Assembly: GCA_934097015.1 (NCBI GenBank)
Contig: CAKONF010000041.1
Location: 1 to 6,484 of the forward strand
Direction: 5' to 3'
Length of the DNA: 6,484 nt
Origin: an uncultured Bacilli bacterium
GTDB taxonomy: Bacteria; Bacillota_I; Bacilli_A; RF39; UBA660
The position numbers and the translations under genes were made by a program. The notes under the pieces are model-generated. The model worked only from the letters and a program-made list of their open reading frames with translations. It was not told the DNA's origin and made no database searches. Numbering within the stretch: position 1 is the first letter of the stretch; the number at the start of each line of letters is the position of its first letter. Below, in pieces: positions 1 through 5,831 of this stretch.

Positions 1-1015
1 TAGTATTATTAATATGATTCATCATTAAATAAATATCTTCTTTAGAATACTTATCTAAATCAGTACCTTGTTCAATATATCTTCTTATATATTCATGTGT
101 TACTTCAATACTTCCTTTTTGGTCACTTCTTCTAGAATCACAGAAAAACACTCTAGTTTTAACCACATCCGGACCATTATCTTCGATTAAGTCAGGTCTT
201 TTAAATTCTTTACCGTTGTCAGTTAATATAACTGGAAATATTTTGTGAAATGTTTCACATCCAAGTATTGCTTTAATTTCATTTATTTTTTGAGTAACCT
301 CAGATGTTGTTTGGTTTTCTAATTTACAAGCAATCATAAAATTAAAAGGTATAAAGTTTAAAGTTAGTAAAACAGAGTGTCCTTTTATACCCTCAACAAT
401 ATCCATTTCTACATAATACTTAATATTGTTAGCCATCTTATAGTTAAGAAAGTCTTGATATGTACGATTGATTCTGCATTCATTTTCTTTTCTTTCACTC
501 TTATTTTTAGATACTTTTCTTTTTCTTTTGCGATATCTAGCGATTCTAGGTAAATCAATATTTTTACAAGATAAATAGCCTTTTTCTTGGTAGTAATATA
601 AAGTTCTTTCGGTAATATTAAATTCTGGATGATCTGTTACAATCATATAGAATGAATGCCCTTTATCCATTTTTCTAAATTCGTCATTTTCAAAATCAAT
701 ACCTTGTCTAGATTCAACTAAAGTTTTATGGTAGTCGTTGTTAGCATTTTCTGCATAATAAAAATAATGATTTTTTTTACACTTATTTTTATTGGGACAA
801 CCATTATAGACGAATGGAGCTTTCTCAGTTTTATTACATTTTACATTAAAATTATTAAAATGATTTCCTTTAATCAAAATTCTTCTTGATAATATTTCTA
901 TAGAAATAGTTGTATGGGGTTTACCAATAATTTCACCAATTTTTCTTAGACTATTATTCTCATTAAGATTGCTTTCTATAATTATTCTTTGACTTAAATT
1001 TAAATGTTTTCCCAT
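1..1015 (-). CDS. IS30-family transposase, partial (C-terminus beyond the left edge)
   Basis: The frame is open from an ATG at 1015 to the left edge, giving 338 visible residues. It encodes a DDE recombinase that cuts and joins the ends of its own element. The N-terminus has an IS30-type helix-turn-helix (about residues 22-41, ending TTISIEI), then a Cys-bearing stretch (C60, C73, C79) and ESRQGID, seen in many Firmicute IS30 relatives. The catalytic triad is visible: D205 in VEMDIVEG, D266 in LTDNGKEF and E304 in DQKGSIEVTHEYIRR. An AGGGAGA ribosome site (1024-1030) lies 8 nt before the ATG, which supports this start. No in-frame stop or frameshift occurs in the visible part, so the gene looks intact. 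Family members are roughly 320-400 aa, so little is missing. It points away from the operon on its right. Confidence 0.93.
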   Translation of the reverse strand, partial: MGKHLNLSQRIIIESNLNENNSLRKIGEIIGKPHTTISIEILSRRILIKGNHFNNFNVKCNKTEKAPFVYNGCPNKNKCKKNHYFYYAENANNDYHKTLVESRQGIDFENDEFRKMDKGHSFYMIVTDHPEFNITERTLYYYQEKGYLSCKNIDLPRIARYRKRKRKVSKNKSERKENECRINRTYQDFLNYKMANNIKYYVEMDIVEGIKGHSVLLTLNFIPFNFMIACKLENQTTSEVTQKINEIKAILGCETFHKIFPVILTDNGKEFKRPDLIEDNGPDVVKTRVFFCDSRRSDQKGSIEVTHEYIRRYIEQGTDLDKYSKEDIYLMMNHINNT

Positions 1016-1059
1016 TTTAAAAATCTCCCTTCATATAAATGGGTAAAACAGCGATTTAT

Positions 1060-1087
1060 ATTATATAATTTTTTACTAAAATTTCAA
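1060..1087 (-). promoter_or_regulatory. Probable promoter of the IS30 transposase
   Basis: On the minus strand there is a TTGAAA -35 box (1082-1087), a 16-nt spacer and a perfect TATAAT -10 box (1060-1065). Transcription would begin near 1053, leaving a leader of about 38 nt with the ribosome site at 1024-1030. In a region this AT-rich a TATAAT can arise by chance, but box quality, spacing and distance to the gene all agree. Confidence 0.55.
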
Positions 1088-1181
1088 GCGTGATAATTGA
1101 AATACTAAATACTCCAGTATTAATTATTGTGGTTCATTTAAAATTTCATTTGAATTTTATCATTTTTTACTTAAAGGGTAC

Positions 1182-1209
1182 TTGACAACTATAAAATTTA
1201 TGGTAGAAT
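1182..1209 (+). promoter_or_regulatory. Sigma-A-type promoter of the leader ORF and operon
   Basis: A perfect TTGACA (1182-1187) is followed after 16 nt by TAGAAT (1204-1209). TGG just before the -10 box forms an extended -10 (TGn). Transcription should start at about 1216, giving a roughly 25-nt leader to the uORF ATG. It is the only convincing forward promoter before the RSH gene, so it probably drives the whole operon through the leader and terminator. Confidence 0.75.
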
Positions 1210-1240
1210 TAGTATTAAATTATTTTTAAAGGAGAAAGCT

Positions 1241-1363
1241 ATGGAATTAGTAAAAGATTATAATATTGTTACTAAATTAAAAAATAAAAAAAGACACTTT
1301 AATAGTGTGTTTTGTTCATGCTTTCATTGTGTTAAAAATATTAGGTTTAAAGCCGGTCAATAG
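1241..1363 (+). CDS. 40-residue upstream ORF, probable regulatory leader peptide
   Basis: A short ORF with a textbook start: AAAGGAG (1228-1234), 6 nt, then ATG, about 25 nt below the expected transcription start. The peptide begins MELVKDYNIV, has a basic stretch (KLKNKKRH, residues 12-19), a Cys-rich patch FCSCFHCV (C25, C27, C30) and ends KAGQ. It has no signal peptide or membrane segment, and I recognise no family. Its last codons form the 5' arm of the terminator hairpin and its TAG (1361-1363) lies in the loop. A ribosome finishing the ORF would therefore block hairpin folding, as in ribosome-mediated attenuators. Alternatives are a small independent protein ending at its own terminator, or a Cys-containing precursor peptide. 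The ORF and RBS are seen; the regulatory role is inferred. Confidence 0.6.
   Translation: MELVKDYNIVTKLKNKKRHFNSVFCSCFHCVKNIRFKAGQ
1289..1313 (+). promoter_or_regulatory. Secondary hairpin inside the leader ORF
   Basis: ACACT (1294-1298) pairs with AGTGT (1304-1308) around the loop TTAAT. Beyond a G/G mismatch, AAAA (1289-1292) pairs with TTTT (1310-1313). It sits just upstream of the Cys codons and could act as an RNA-polymerase pause or a weak early terminator. It does not overlap the main hairpin, so it is not a classical antiterminator. Stability is modest. Confidence 0.3.
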
Positions 1364-1395
1364 AAACATTATGTTTTTGTGACCGGTTTTTGTTT
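1349..1395 (+). terminator. Intrinsic terminator/attenuator between leader ORF and RSH gene
   Basis: AAAGCCGGTCA (1349-1359) pairs with TGACCGGTTTT (1380-1390), 11 pairs including one G-U. The 20-nt loop contains a second stem, AAACA (1364-1368) with TGTTT (1372-1376). A T-run TTTTTGTTT (1387-1395) follows. It is by far the most GC-rich structure in the intergenic DNA. Only 11 nt separate the T-run from the RSH ATG, so no separate promoter fits between them. Downstream expression from the visible promoter requires read-through. The leader stop codon lies inside the loop, which suggests control by leader translation. Confidence 0.8.
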
Positions 1396-1406
1396 GGGGA
1401 GGAGTT

Positions 1407-2846
1407 ATGAATTTAGAAGATTTAATTGACTTAGTATCATCATATGATAAAGATAGTGTTGATATTATTGAAAAAGCTTATTATTATGCAGAAAATTTAC
1501 ATGATGGTCAATTTAGACAAAGTGGGGAAGCTTATATTAGTCATCCACTTAATGTAGCATATATATTAGCACAAATGCATGCTGATTGCGATACTATTTG
1601 TGCTGGACTTTTACACGATACATTAGAAGATACTAATATTACAAAAGAAGATATATCACATGAATTTAATCAAAGTATTGCTTTATTAGTTGATGGAGTA
1701 ACAAAATTATCTAAAATGAATTTTTCATCTAAGCAAGATCAAAATTTTGCTAATACTAGAAAAATAATTACTGGTATTACTGAAGATGTAAGAATTATAA
1801 TTATTAAACTTGCTGATAGACTTCATAATATGAGAACATTGGAGTTTAAATCAGAATTTAAACAAAAAGAGAATGCCTTAGAGACAATGGAAATATTTGT
1901 ACCTCTTGCATATTATATTGGAGCTTATAGAATAAAATCAGAGTTAGAAGATCTGTCACTAAAATATTTGAAGCCTGATCAATACAAAGATTTAGAGAAT
2001 AGAAAATTAAAAATTGAAGAAGATTGTAAAGATTGTTTATATGAAATGTATTATAAAATAAAGTCAATTTTAAATGAAAAAAACATTCCAAATGAGATGA
2101 AAATAAGAACTAAAAATATTTATGGAATTTATAAAAAGATTTTATTAGGTCAAAAGATATGTGATATTCATGATTTACTTGCTTTGAAAATAATGGTATC
2201 TGAAATAAATGAATGTTATTACGCTTTAGGTCTTATTCATAAAGAGTATCATCCGATTAATGATAAATTTAAAGATTATATTTGTAATCCTAAGACAAAT
2301 ATGTATCAAAGTTTACATACTACTGTTTTTGGCCCGAATGATAAAATTGTTCAAACACAAATTAGAACATTTGATATGGATAAAGTTGATTCTTTTGGAT
2401 TAACTGCTTATTGGGATATCAAAAGAGGGAATGCAAGATTTGATATGCAAGATGATTTAAAGAAAAAGTATCAATTTTTTAAGTCATTAGTGGAAATAAA
2501 TTCTATGTTTGGGGATAATCAAGAATTTGTTTCACAAGTAAAGCATGAGATATTCTCTGATAAGGTTTATGTATATACGCCGAAAGGAGATATTATAGAA
2601 TTACCTAAAGGTTCAACACCAATAGATTTTGCTTATAAAATACATACTGATGTTGGAAATACTATGGTATATGCTGTGGTTAATGATGAATTTGTATCAG
2701 TGGATTATGTACTTAAAAATAAAGATAGAGTACGAATTATTACTGATAGTTTATCATTTGGACCTAGAAAGGAGTGGTTAGATGTAGCAAAGACAAGTTT
2801 AGCAAAAAAAAGAATAAAAGAGTTTGGGAAGGAAGGAAAATATTAG
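1407..2846 (+). CDS. RelA/SpoT homologue: HD hydrolase intact, synthetase site degenerate, ends after TGS domain
   Basis: This is a cytosolic alarmone enzyme of the long RSH type. The HD hydrolase domain (about residues 25-160) retains R37, H46, H70-D71, E74-D75, D137 and N141, the residues that bind Mn and hydrolyse (p)ppGpp. The synthetase domain (about 220-345) is recognisable (IYGIYKK, D256 in HDLLALK, FKDYI, YQSLHTTVFGP, TQIRT), but the catalytic Glu of the usual EIQIRT is Gln316 (VQTQIRT). NGYQSLH is NMYQSLH, and the usual AAHW is TAYW. A TGS domain follows (about 386-446, with HTDVGN), then the protein stops at 479 aa; bifunctional Rel/RelA/SpoT proteins run to about 700-750 aa with helical, zinc/RIS and ACT domains. 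I therefore predict a hydrolase without synthetase activity or the C-terminal ribosome-regulatory domains. The start is supported by GGGAGGAG (1397-1404). First gene of the operon. Confidence 0.9.
   Translation: MNLEDLIDLVSSYDKDSVDIIEKAYYYAENLHDGQFRQSGEAYISHPLNVAYILAQMHADCDTICAGLLHDTLEDTNITKEDISHEFNQSIALLVDGVTKLSKMNFSSKQDQNFANTRKIITGITEDVRIIIIKLADRLHNMRTLEFKSEFKQKENALETMEIFVPLAYYIGAYRIKSELEDLSLKYLKPDQYKDLENRKLKIEEDCKDCLYEMYYKIKSILNEKNIPNEMKIRTKNIYGIYKKILLGQKICDIHDLLALKIMVSEINECYYALGLIHKEYHPINDKFKDYICNPKTNMYQSLHTTVFGPNDKIVQTQIRTFDMDKVDSFGLTAYWDIKRGNARFDMQDDLKKKYQFFKSLVEINSMFGDNQEFVSQVKHEIFSDKVYVYTPKGDIIELPKGSTPIDFAYKIHTDVGNTMVYAVVNDEFVSVDYVLKNKDRVRIITDSLSFGPRKEWLDVAKTSLAKKRIKEFGKEGKY
2833..2837 (+). 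promoter_or_regulatory. Ribosome-binding site bearing on the nucleotidyltransferase start
   Basis: AAGGA within the purine run GGGAAGGAAGGAAAA lies inside the last codons of the RSH gene, 13 nt before the ATG at 2851. The spacing is longer than ideal. The in-frame TTG at 2824 has no comparable site upstream, so ATG 2851 is preferred. Initiation here probably relies on ribosomes finishing the RSH gene. Confidence 0.4.
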
Positions 2847-2850
2847 TATA

Positions 2851-3975
2851 ATGATTAAAAATAAAATATATGAAAGTGTTAAAAACAACAATTTAATTAT
2901 AAAAATAACTAATGATGAATATGTTCAAATTAATTTATTAATTAATAAATTGAAACATGAATATAATCTACAATTAGATTATATTCAAAAAAACAAAAAA
3001 AATTTTGATAAAATTTTATTACATAATCAATTAGTAAAAACAACAATTAAAGAAGTTATTGATCATTTTAGTGTAATAAAAAAATATAATGTTTGTGTTT
3101 TTGTTACTGGTAGTTTTGCAAGATGCACTAATAAGTTTAATAGTGATTTAGATTTGCATTTTTGCTATAAAAATATTTATAAAAATATTTTGTTTAAATA
3201 TGAAGAAATGATATATTATATTTTATTTTCAATATTTAATATTAATAGAGAAAAAGTCCATAATATGATATTGTCTAGATATGAAAATAAAAAAATAGTT
3301 CGAATTATGTCTATTGTTGATAATAATGATTTGATGATTATTTTAAAAAATGATGATAATGAAATTTCTTATAAAATAAATGGTAAACAAAAAAGAAGAA
3401 TATATTCTCAATATCTTAATAAGAAAGATATTAAAACAATGTATAAATATTTAAGAAATGAATTGTTAACTTATAATAGGGAATGGGTGCATACTTTTTA
3501 TGTTTTCTCTAATGATTGGTTATTTACAAAATATTATAAGAAATTATTAATTATTGAAGATAAAAATAAGAGCATAGACAAAATTAATAAAAGAAAAGAA
3601 GATATAGTAACACAAATTGAATTTATAAATAGTATGATTAATACAATTGATAAAGAGAATATATGTGATTTTAAAAAAATGTTTCAAATGGAAGAATTTA
3701 AGTTATTATATAATTATATATCATATAGACGAGATTTATATTTATTATATAATAAAAAATGGGATATGATAGATTTTTCTAATATTGATAACTATTTAAA
3801 TAATGATATTGTTTTCCCTTATATAAAGGATTATATGTATTCATTATTTAATTTAGTAGAGTCTTTTAAAAATGAATATAGTATTCATAAAAGCGGTTAT
3901 ATAAATAAGGAATGTTATGATTTACAAATTATTAAATTATTAAGATTAAACAGTTTAATAGGAGGTGTTTTATGA
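2851..3975 (+). CDS. Nucleotidyltransferase-like protein (Pol-beta fold), function unknown
   Basis: A 374-residue protein from ATG 2851; a TTG at 2824 would add 9 residues and overlap the RSH gene. Residues 81-103 carry the Pol-beta nucleotidyltransferase signature: a hydrophobic strand, then TGSFAR (86-91) and SDLDL (98-102), whose D99 and D101 would bind the catalytic metal. This fold transfers NMP groups to proteins, RNA or small molecules, as in GlnD/GlnE, MNT toxin modules and antibiotic nucleotidyltransferases. The third acidic residue cannot be assigned by eye. An N-terminal region of about 80 residues precedes the motif, and some 200 residues of Lys/Asn/Tyr/Ile-rich, probably helical sequence follow, which I do not recognise. 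No HD, ACT or membrane segment is seen. It starts 4 nt after the RSH stop and overlaps the next gene by 4 nt (ATGA). It is more AT-rich than its neighbours. The acceptor substrate is unknown. Confidence 0.72.
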   Translation: MIKNKIYESVKNNNLIIKITNDEYVQINLLINKLKHEYNLQLDYIQKNKKNFDKILLHNQLVKTTIKEVIDHFSVIKKYNVCVFVTGSFARCTNKFNSDLDLHFCYKNIYKNILFKYEEMIYYILFSIFNINREKVHNMILSRYENKKIVRIMSIVDNNDLMIILKNDDNEISYKINGKQKRRIYSQYLNKKDIKTMYKYLRNELLTYNREWVHTFYVFSNDWLFTKYYKKLLIIEDKNKSIDKINKRKEDIVTQIEFINSMINTIDKENICDFKKMFQMEEFKLLYNYISYRRDLYLLYNKKWDMIDFSNIDNYLNNDIVFPYIKDYMYSLFNLVESFKNEYSIHKSGYINKECYDLQIIKLLRLNSLIGGVL

Positions 3976-5033
3976 ATAAGATGGTTATAACTTTACCAAT
4001 TGCACCTTATAAAAATTTTTCTATAGGAAAATTAAGTACTCCTATATTAGCAGAAGCTTTGGCAAAAAAAATTGATGGCAAGTTTTATCTTGCAGTAAAT
4101 TTACTAGATTCTTATAAAGAAAGAAATATTGATGGTTATAAAGAATTATTAGATATGTATGGAATTACTCCTGATGAATTTTGGATAGACAAAGAACATA
4201 TAAATGATTTGCTTGATTCTATTTATTTTTTAATACAAAATGGTTATATTTACAAAATTAAAAAAGATATGTTATTGTGTAATTGTAAAAAAGTTGAGAT
4301 AGCTAAAGATAATATTTCGTCGATTAATATGATTGATTCATGTTTTCAAATAATTGACGGAGAGTATTATTGTAAGAGTTGTAAAAAAAGGTGTTATATA
4401 TATGAAAAAGAAGTGCTTGTTTTTGATGCAAGAGCTGTTTATAAGGAAAATATGTTGTTTTTCCCTGATTTTATTAATAAAGATGTGAAAACATTTCATA
4501 ATAATATTGGCATAAATCAAGTAGTTATTAGTCGAGAAAGAAATACTGGTATAAATGTGATATATAATAATAAAAAATATAATATAGATATTGATTTTTT
4601 GTGGGAAATATATTTGTCATTATTTTCTAAAAGTGATAAAATAGTATTATGTTCTAATCATCAATTATTTCAACTCTATATGGTTTTGATGTTGGAAAAT
4701 TGTTTTAATAAAGAGTCAAAGACAATTGGTCTTGCAACCCCTTATATAAATGTTGAAAATTTTGGTATAGAAAAAGAATTAGAAAATAGAATGTTATCAT
4801 TAAAACTTTTTACGTTATTTAATTTTAAATGGAGTAAAAAAGAAAATTCGATTGATATTGGACTATTAAAATATTTGAACAGTATGAATGTTGAAAAAAA
4901 ACAACAATTATATCATTTGACAATTGAAGAGAATGCTAATAATTCTATAGAAAATATAAAAGATATATTAATTAAAGATTTTAATTTTCAGTATGCTAAT
5001 GCTGAATTAAAAAGAAGGAGAAAAAATGTATAG
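3972..5033 (+). CDS. Class I aminoacyl-tRNA-synthetase-like protein lacking an anticodon-binding domain
   Basis: 353 residues, start fixed by GGAGG (3961-3965) 6 nt before an ATG that overlaps the previous stop (ATGA). The N-terminus matches the nucleotide-binding core of class I synthetases: LPIAPYKNFSIGKLSTP (8-24) then LAEALAKKIDGKFYLAV (26-42), with the HIGH position reading S17-I-G-K20. C103-x-C105 and C134-xx-C137 form a zinc knuckle like that of GluRS/MetRS types. VVISRERNTGINV (184-196) resembles the MetRS/LeuRS ISR...G segment, and KWSKK (286-290) is a candidate KMSKS loop. Only about 60 residues follow it, too few for an anticodon-binding domain. Full synthetases are usually over 450 aa; short paralogues such as GluQ-RS or MshC charge non-standard acceptors. 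Both HIGH histidines are replaced, so activity may be altered or lost. Amino-acid specificity cannot be assigned. A decoy, resistance paralogue or small-molecule ligase are all possible. Confidence 0.72.
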   Translation: MNKMVITLPIAPYKNFSIGKLSTPILAEALAKKIDGKFYLAVNLLDSYKERNIDGYKELLDMYGITPDEFWIDKEHINDLLDSIYFLIQNGYIYKIKKDMLLCNCKKVEIAKDNISSINMIDSCFQIIDGEYYCKSCKKRCYIYEKEVLVFDARAVYKENMLFFPDFINKDVKTFHNNIGINQVVISRERNTGINVIYNNKKYNIDIDFLWEIYLSLFSKSDKIVLCSNHQLFQLYMVLMLENCFNKESKTIGLATPYINVENFGIEKELENRMLSLKLFTLFNFKWSKKENSIDIGLLKYLNSMNVEKKQQLYHLTIEENANNSIENIKDILIKDFNFQYANAELKRRRKNV

Positions 5034-5694
5034 CATATTACTTTCAAAAATGGAAATTGGGTTTCCAATAGTTGAAAAAAGGTTAAAAAAAATTATTAAA
5101 AAAAATTCAAAAGTTATTATTATTCCTTGGAGTTTTCCAAATGAAACAGATAAAATTGGATTAAATGAGTATTATGATAAAAAGATTAAGCCAAAGTATG
5201 AAAAAATATTAATTGATTTTGGAATTGATAAAAAAAATATTAAGCATTTAAATTGTTATAATAAAAATATTAAAATGATGAAAAAATATATAAATGAATC
5301 TGATGTTTTAATTTTACCTGGAGGTAATCCTGAAATGTTTTTTTCTAAAATTGTACATGAAACTGAACTTCTTTATGTTATTAAACACTATAAAAAGATT
5401 ATAATTGGTGTGTCTGCAGGAGCGTGCCTCCATTTTAAAAGATATTTTATAACAGCTAAAAATAATTATTACAATTATTTTGCATTTTACGATGGTTTTG
5501 GCATTTTAAATAATTCGTTTCTTATTGATGTTCATTCATCTAATAATAAACTGTATTTTAATAAACTAAGAAATATATCTAAAGAATATATGAAAGATGT
5601 TTATGCAATATATAATGATGGTGCTATCATTGTTAATAGAAAAAATAATAATATAGAAATGTTTGGAAATGTTTTAAAGATAGATAATAAATAA
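5026..5694 (+). CDS. Peptidase E-like (S51 / class I glutamine-amidotransferase-like) serine hydrolase
   Basis: 222 residues, close to the roughly 230 of bacterial peptidase E. The start is fixed by AAGGAG (5015-5020) 5 nt before the ATG, and the gene overlaps the synthetase-like gene by 8 nt, so translation is probably coupled. Visible S51 landmarks are LPGGNPEMFF (97-106), where GGN forms the oxyanion/substrate pocket, the nucleophile elbow GVSAGAC (128-134, Ser130), and DVH (168-170) supplying a catalytic His at the expected distance. D156 is a possible third residue but is not certain. There is no signal peptide, so it is cytosolic. Known S51 enzymes cleave Asp-X dipeptides or, as cyanophycinase, Asp-Arg polymers. 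In this operon the substrate may instead be an aminoacyl or peptidyl-nucleotide conjugate; that is inference. The Ser rather than Cys nucleophile argues against a true glutaminase. Last gene of the operon. Confidence 0.82.
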   Translation: MYSILLSKMEIGFPIVEKRLKKIIKKNSKVIIIPWSFPNETDKIGLNEYYDKKIKPKYEKILIDFGIDKKNIKHLNCYNKNIKMMKKYINESDVLILPGGNPEMFFSKIVHETELLYVIKHYKKIIIGVSAGACLHFKRYFITAKNNYYNYFAFYDGFGILNNSFLIDVHSSNNKLYFNKLRNISKEYMKDVYAIYNDGAIIVNRKNNNIEMFGNVLKIDNK

Positions 5695-5719
5695 TAAAAT
5701 GTTTTGTGAAATTAAATAA

Positions 5720-5744
5720 ATTAATTAATATATATATAATTAAT
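5720..5744. repeat. AT-only inverted repeat downstream of the operon
   Basis: ATTAATTA (5720-5727) and TAATTAAT (5737-5744) are perfect 8-nt inverted arms around the alternating loop ATATATATA, 25 nt after the last stop codon. There is no G or C in the stem and no T-run follows, so it is a poor intrinsic terminator. The 5695-5831 spacer otherwise holds only A/T tracts, and I see no convincing terminator for the operon there. Confidence 0.4.
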
Positions 5745-5831
5745 AAAATTTGTCTTAAAATATTTTAAATGTTTGTTCAAAAAAATTTTTATTATATGGT
5801 GTGTAACAATGGATGGAACAAATTGTTTTAA

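Larger units (their letters stand above)
1..1160 (-). mobile_element. IS30-family insertion sequence, one end visible (inner boundary approximate)
   Basis: The element is defined by the intact transposase plus its upstream region. The exact end cannot be fixed because the other terminal inverted repeat is outside the window. The best candidate for the end is the A/T-rich, partly self-complementary stretch at about 1128-1158 (TGTGGTTCATT followed by AATTTCATTTGAATTTT), about 115 nt upstream of the transposase start. This placement is an inference. If correct, the element ends about 25 nt before the -35 box of the neighbouring operon. Confidence 0.6.

Noticed and set aside
1241..1406. T-box or metabolite riboswitch in the leader
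   Set aside because: The leader is about 190 nt and mostly occupied by a well-initiated ORF. I see no T-box consensus or known aptamer core, and the ORF/terminator overlap explains the structure better.
1858..2091. Minus-strand open frame of 77 codons
   Set aside because: It lies wholly inside the RSH hydrolase/linker coding region, has no clear ribosome site and encodes low-complexity Leu/Phe/Ile sequence; it is a shadow of an AT-rich gene.
2824..2850. TTG start at 2824 for the nucleotidyltransferase gene
   Set aside because: It would add nine residues overlapping the RSH C-terminus and has only a weak purine stretch upstream. ATG 2851 has the AAGGA run, although at a long spacing. The TTG is not excluded.
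4338..4520. Minus-strand open frame of 60 codons
   Set aside because: It lies inside the synthetase-like gene opposite the zinc-knuckle coding region, with no promoter, ribosome site or recognisable motif.
5026..5694. True class I glutamine amidotransferase, or an S66 MccF-type immunity peptidase
   Set aside because: The nucleophile is Ser in GVSAG rather than Cys, and the LPGGN...GVSAGAC...DVH order fits S51. I do not see the S66 arrangement.
5720..5744. AT-only palindrome as the operon terminator
   Set aside because: The stem has no G-C pairs and no T-run follows, so I list it only as a repeat.
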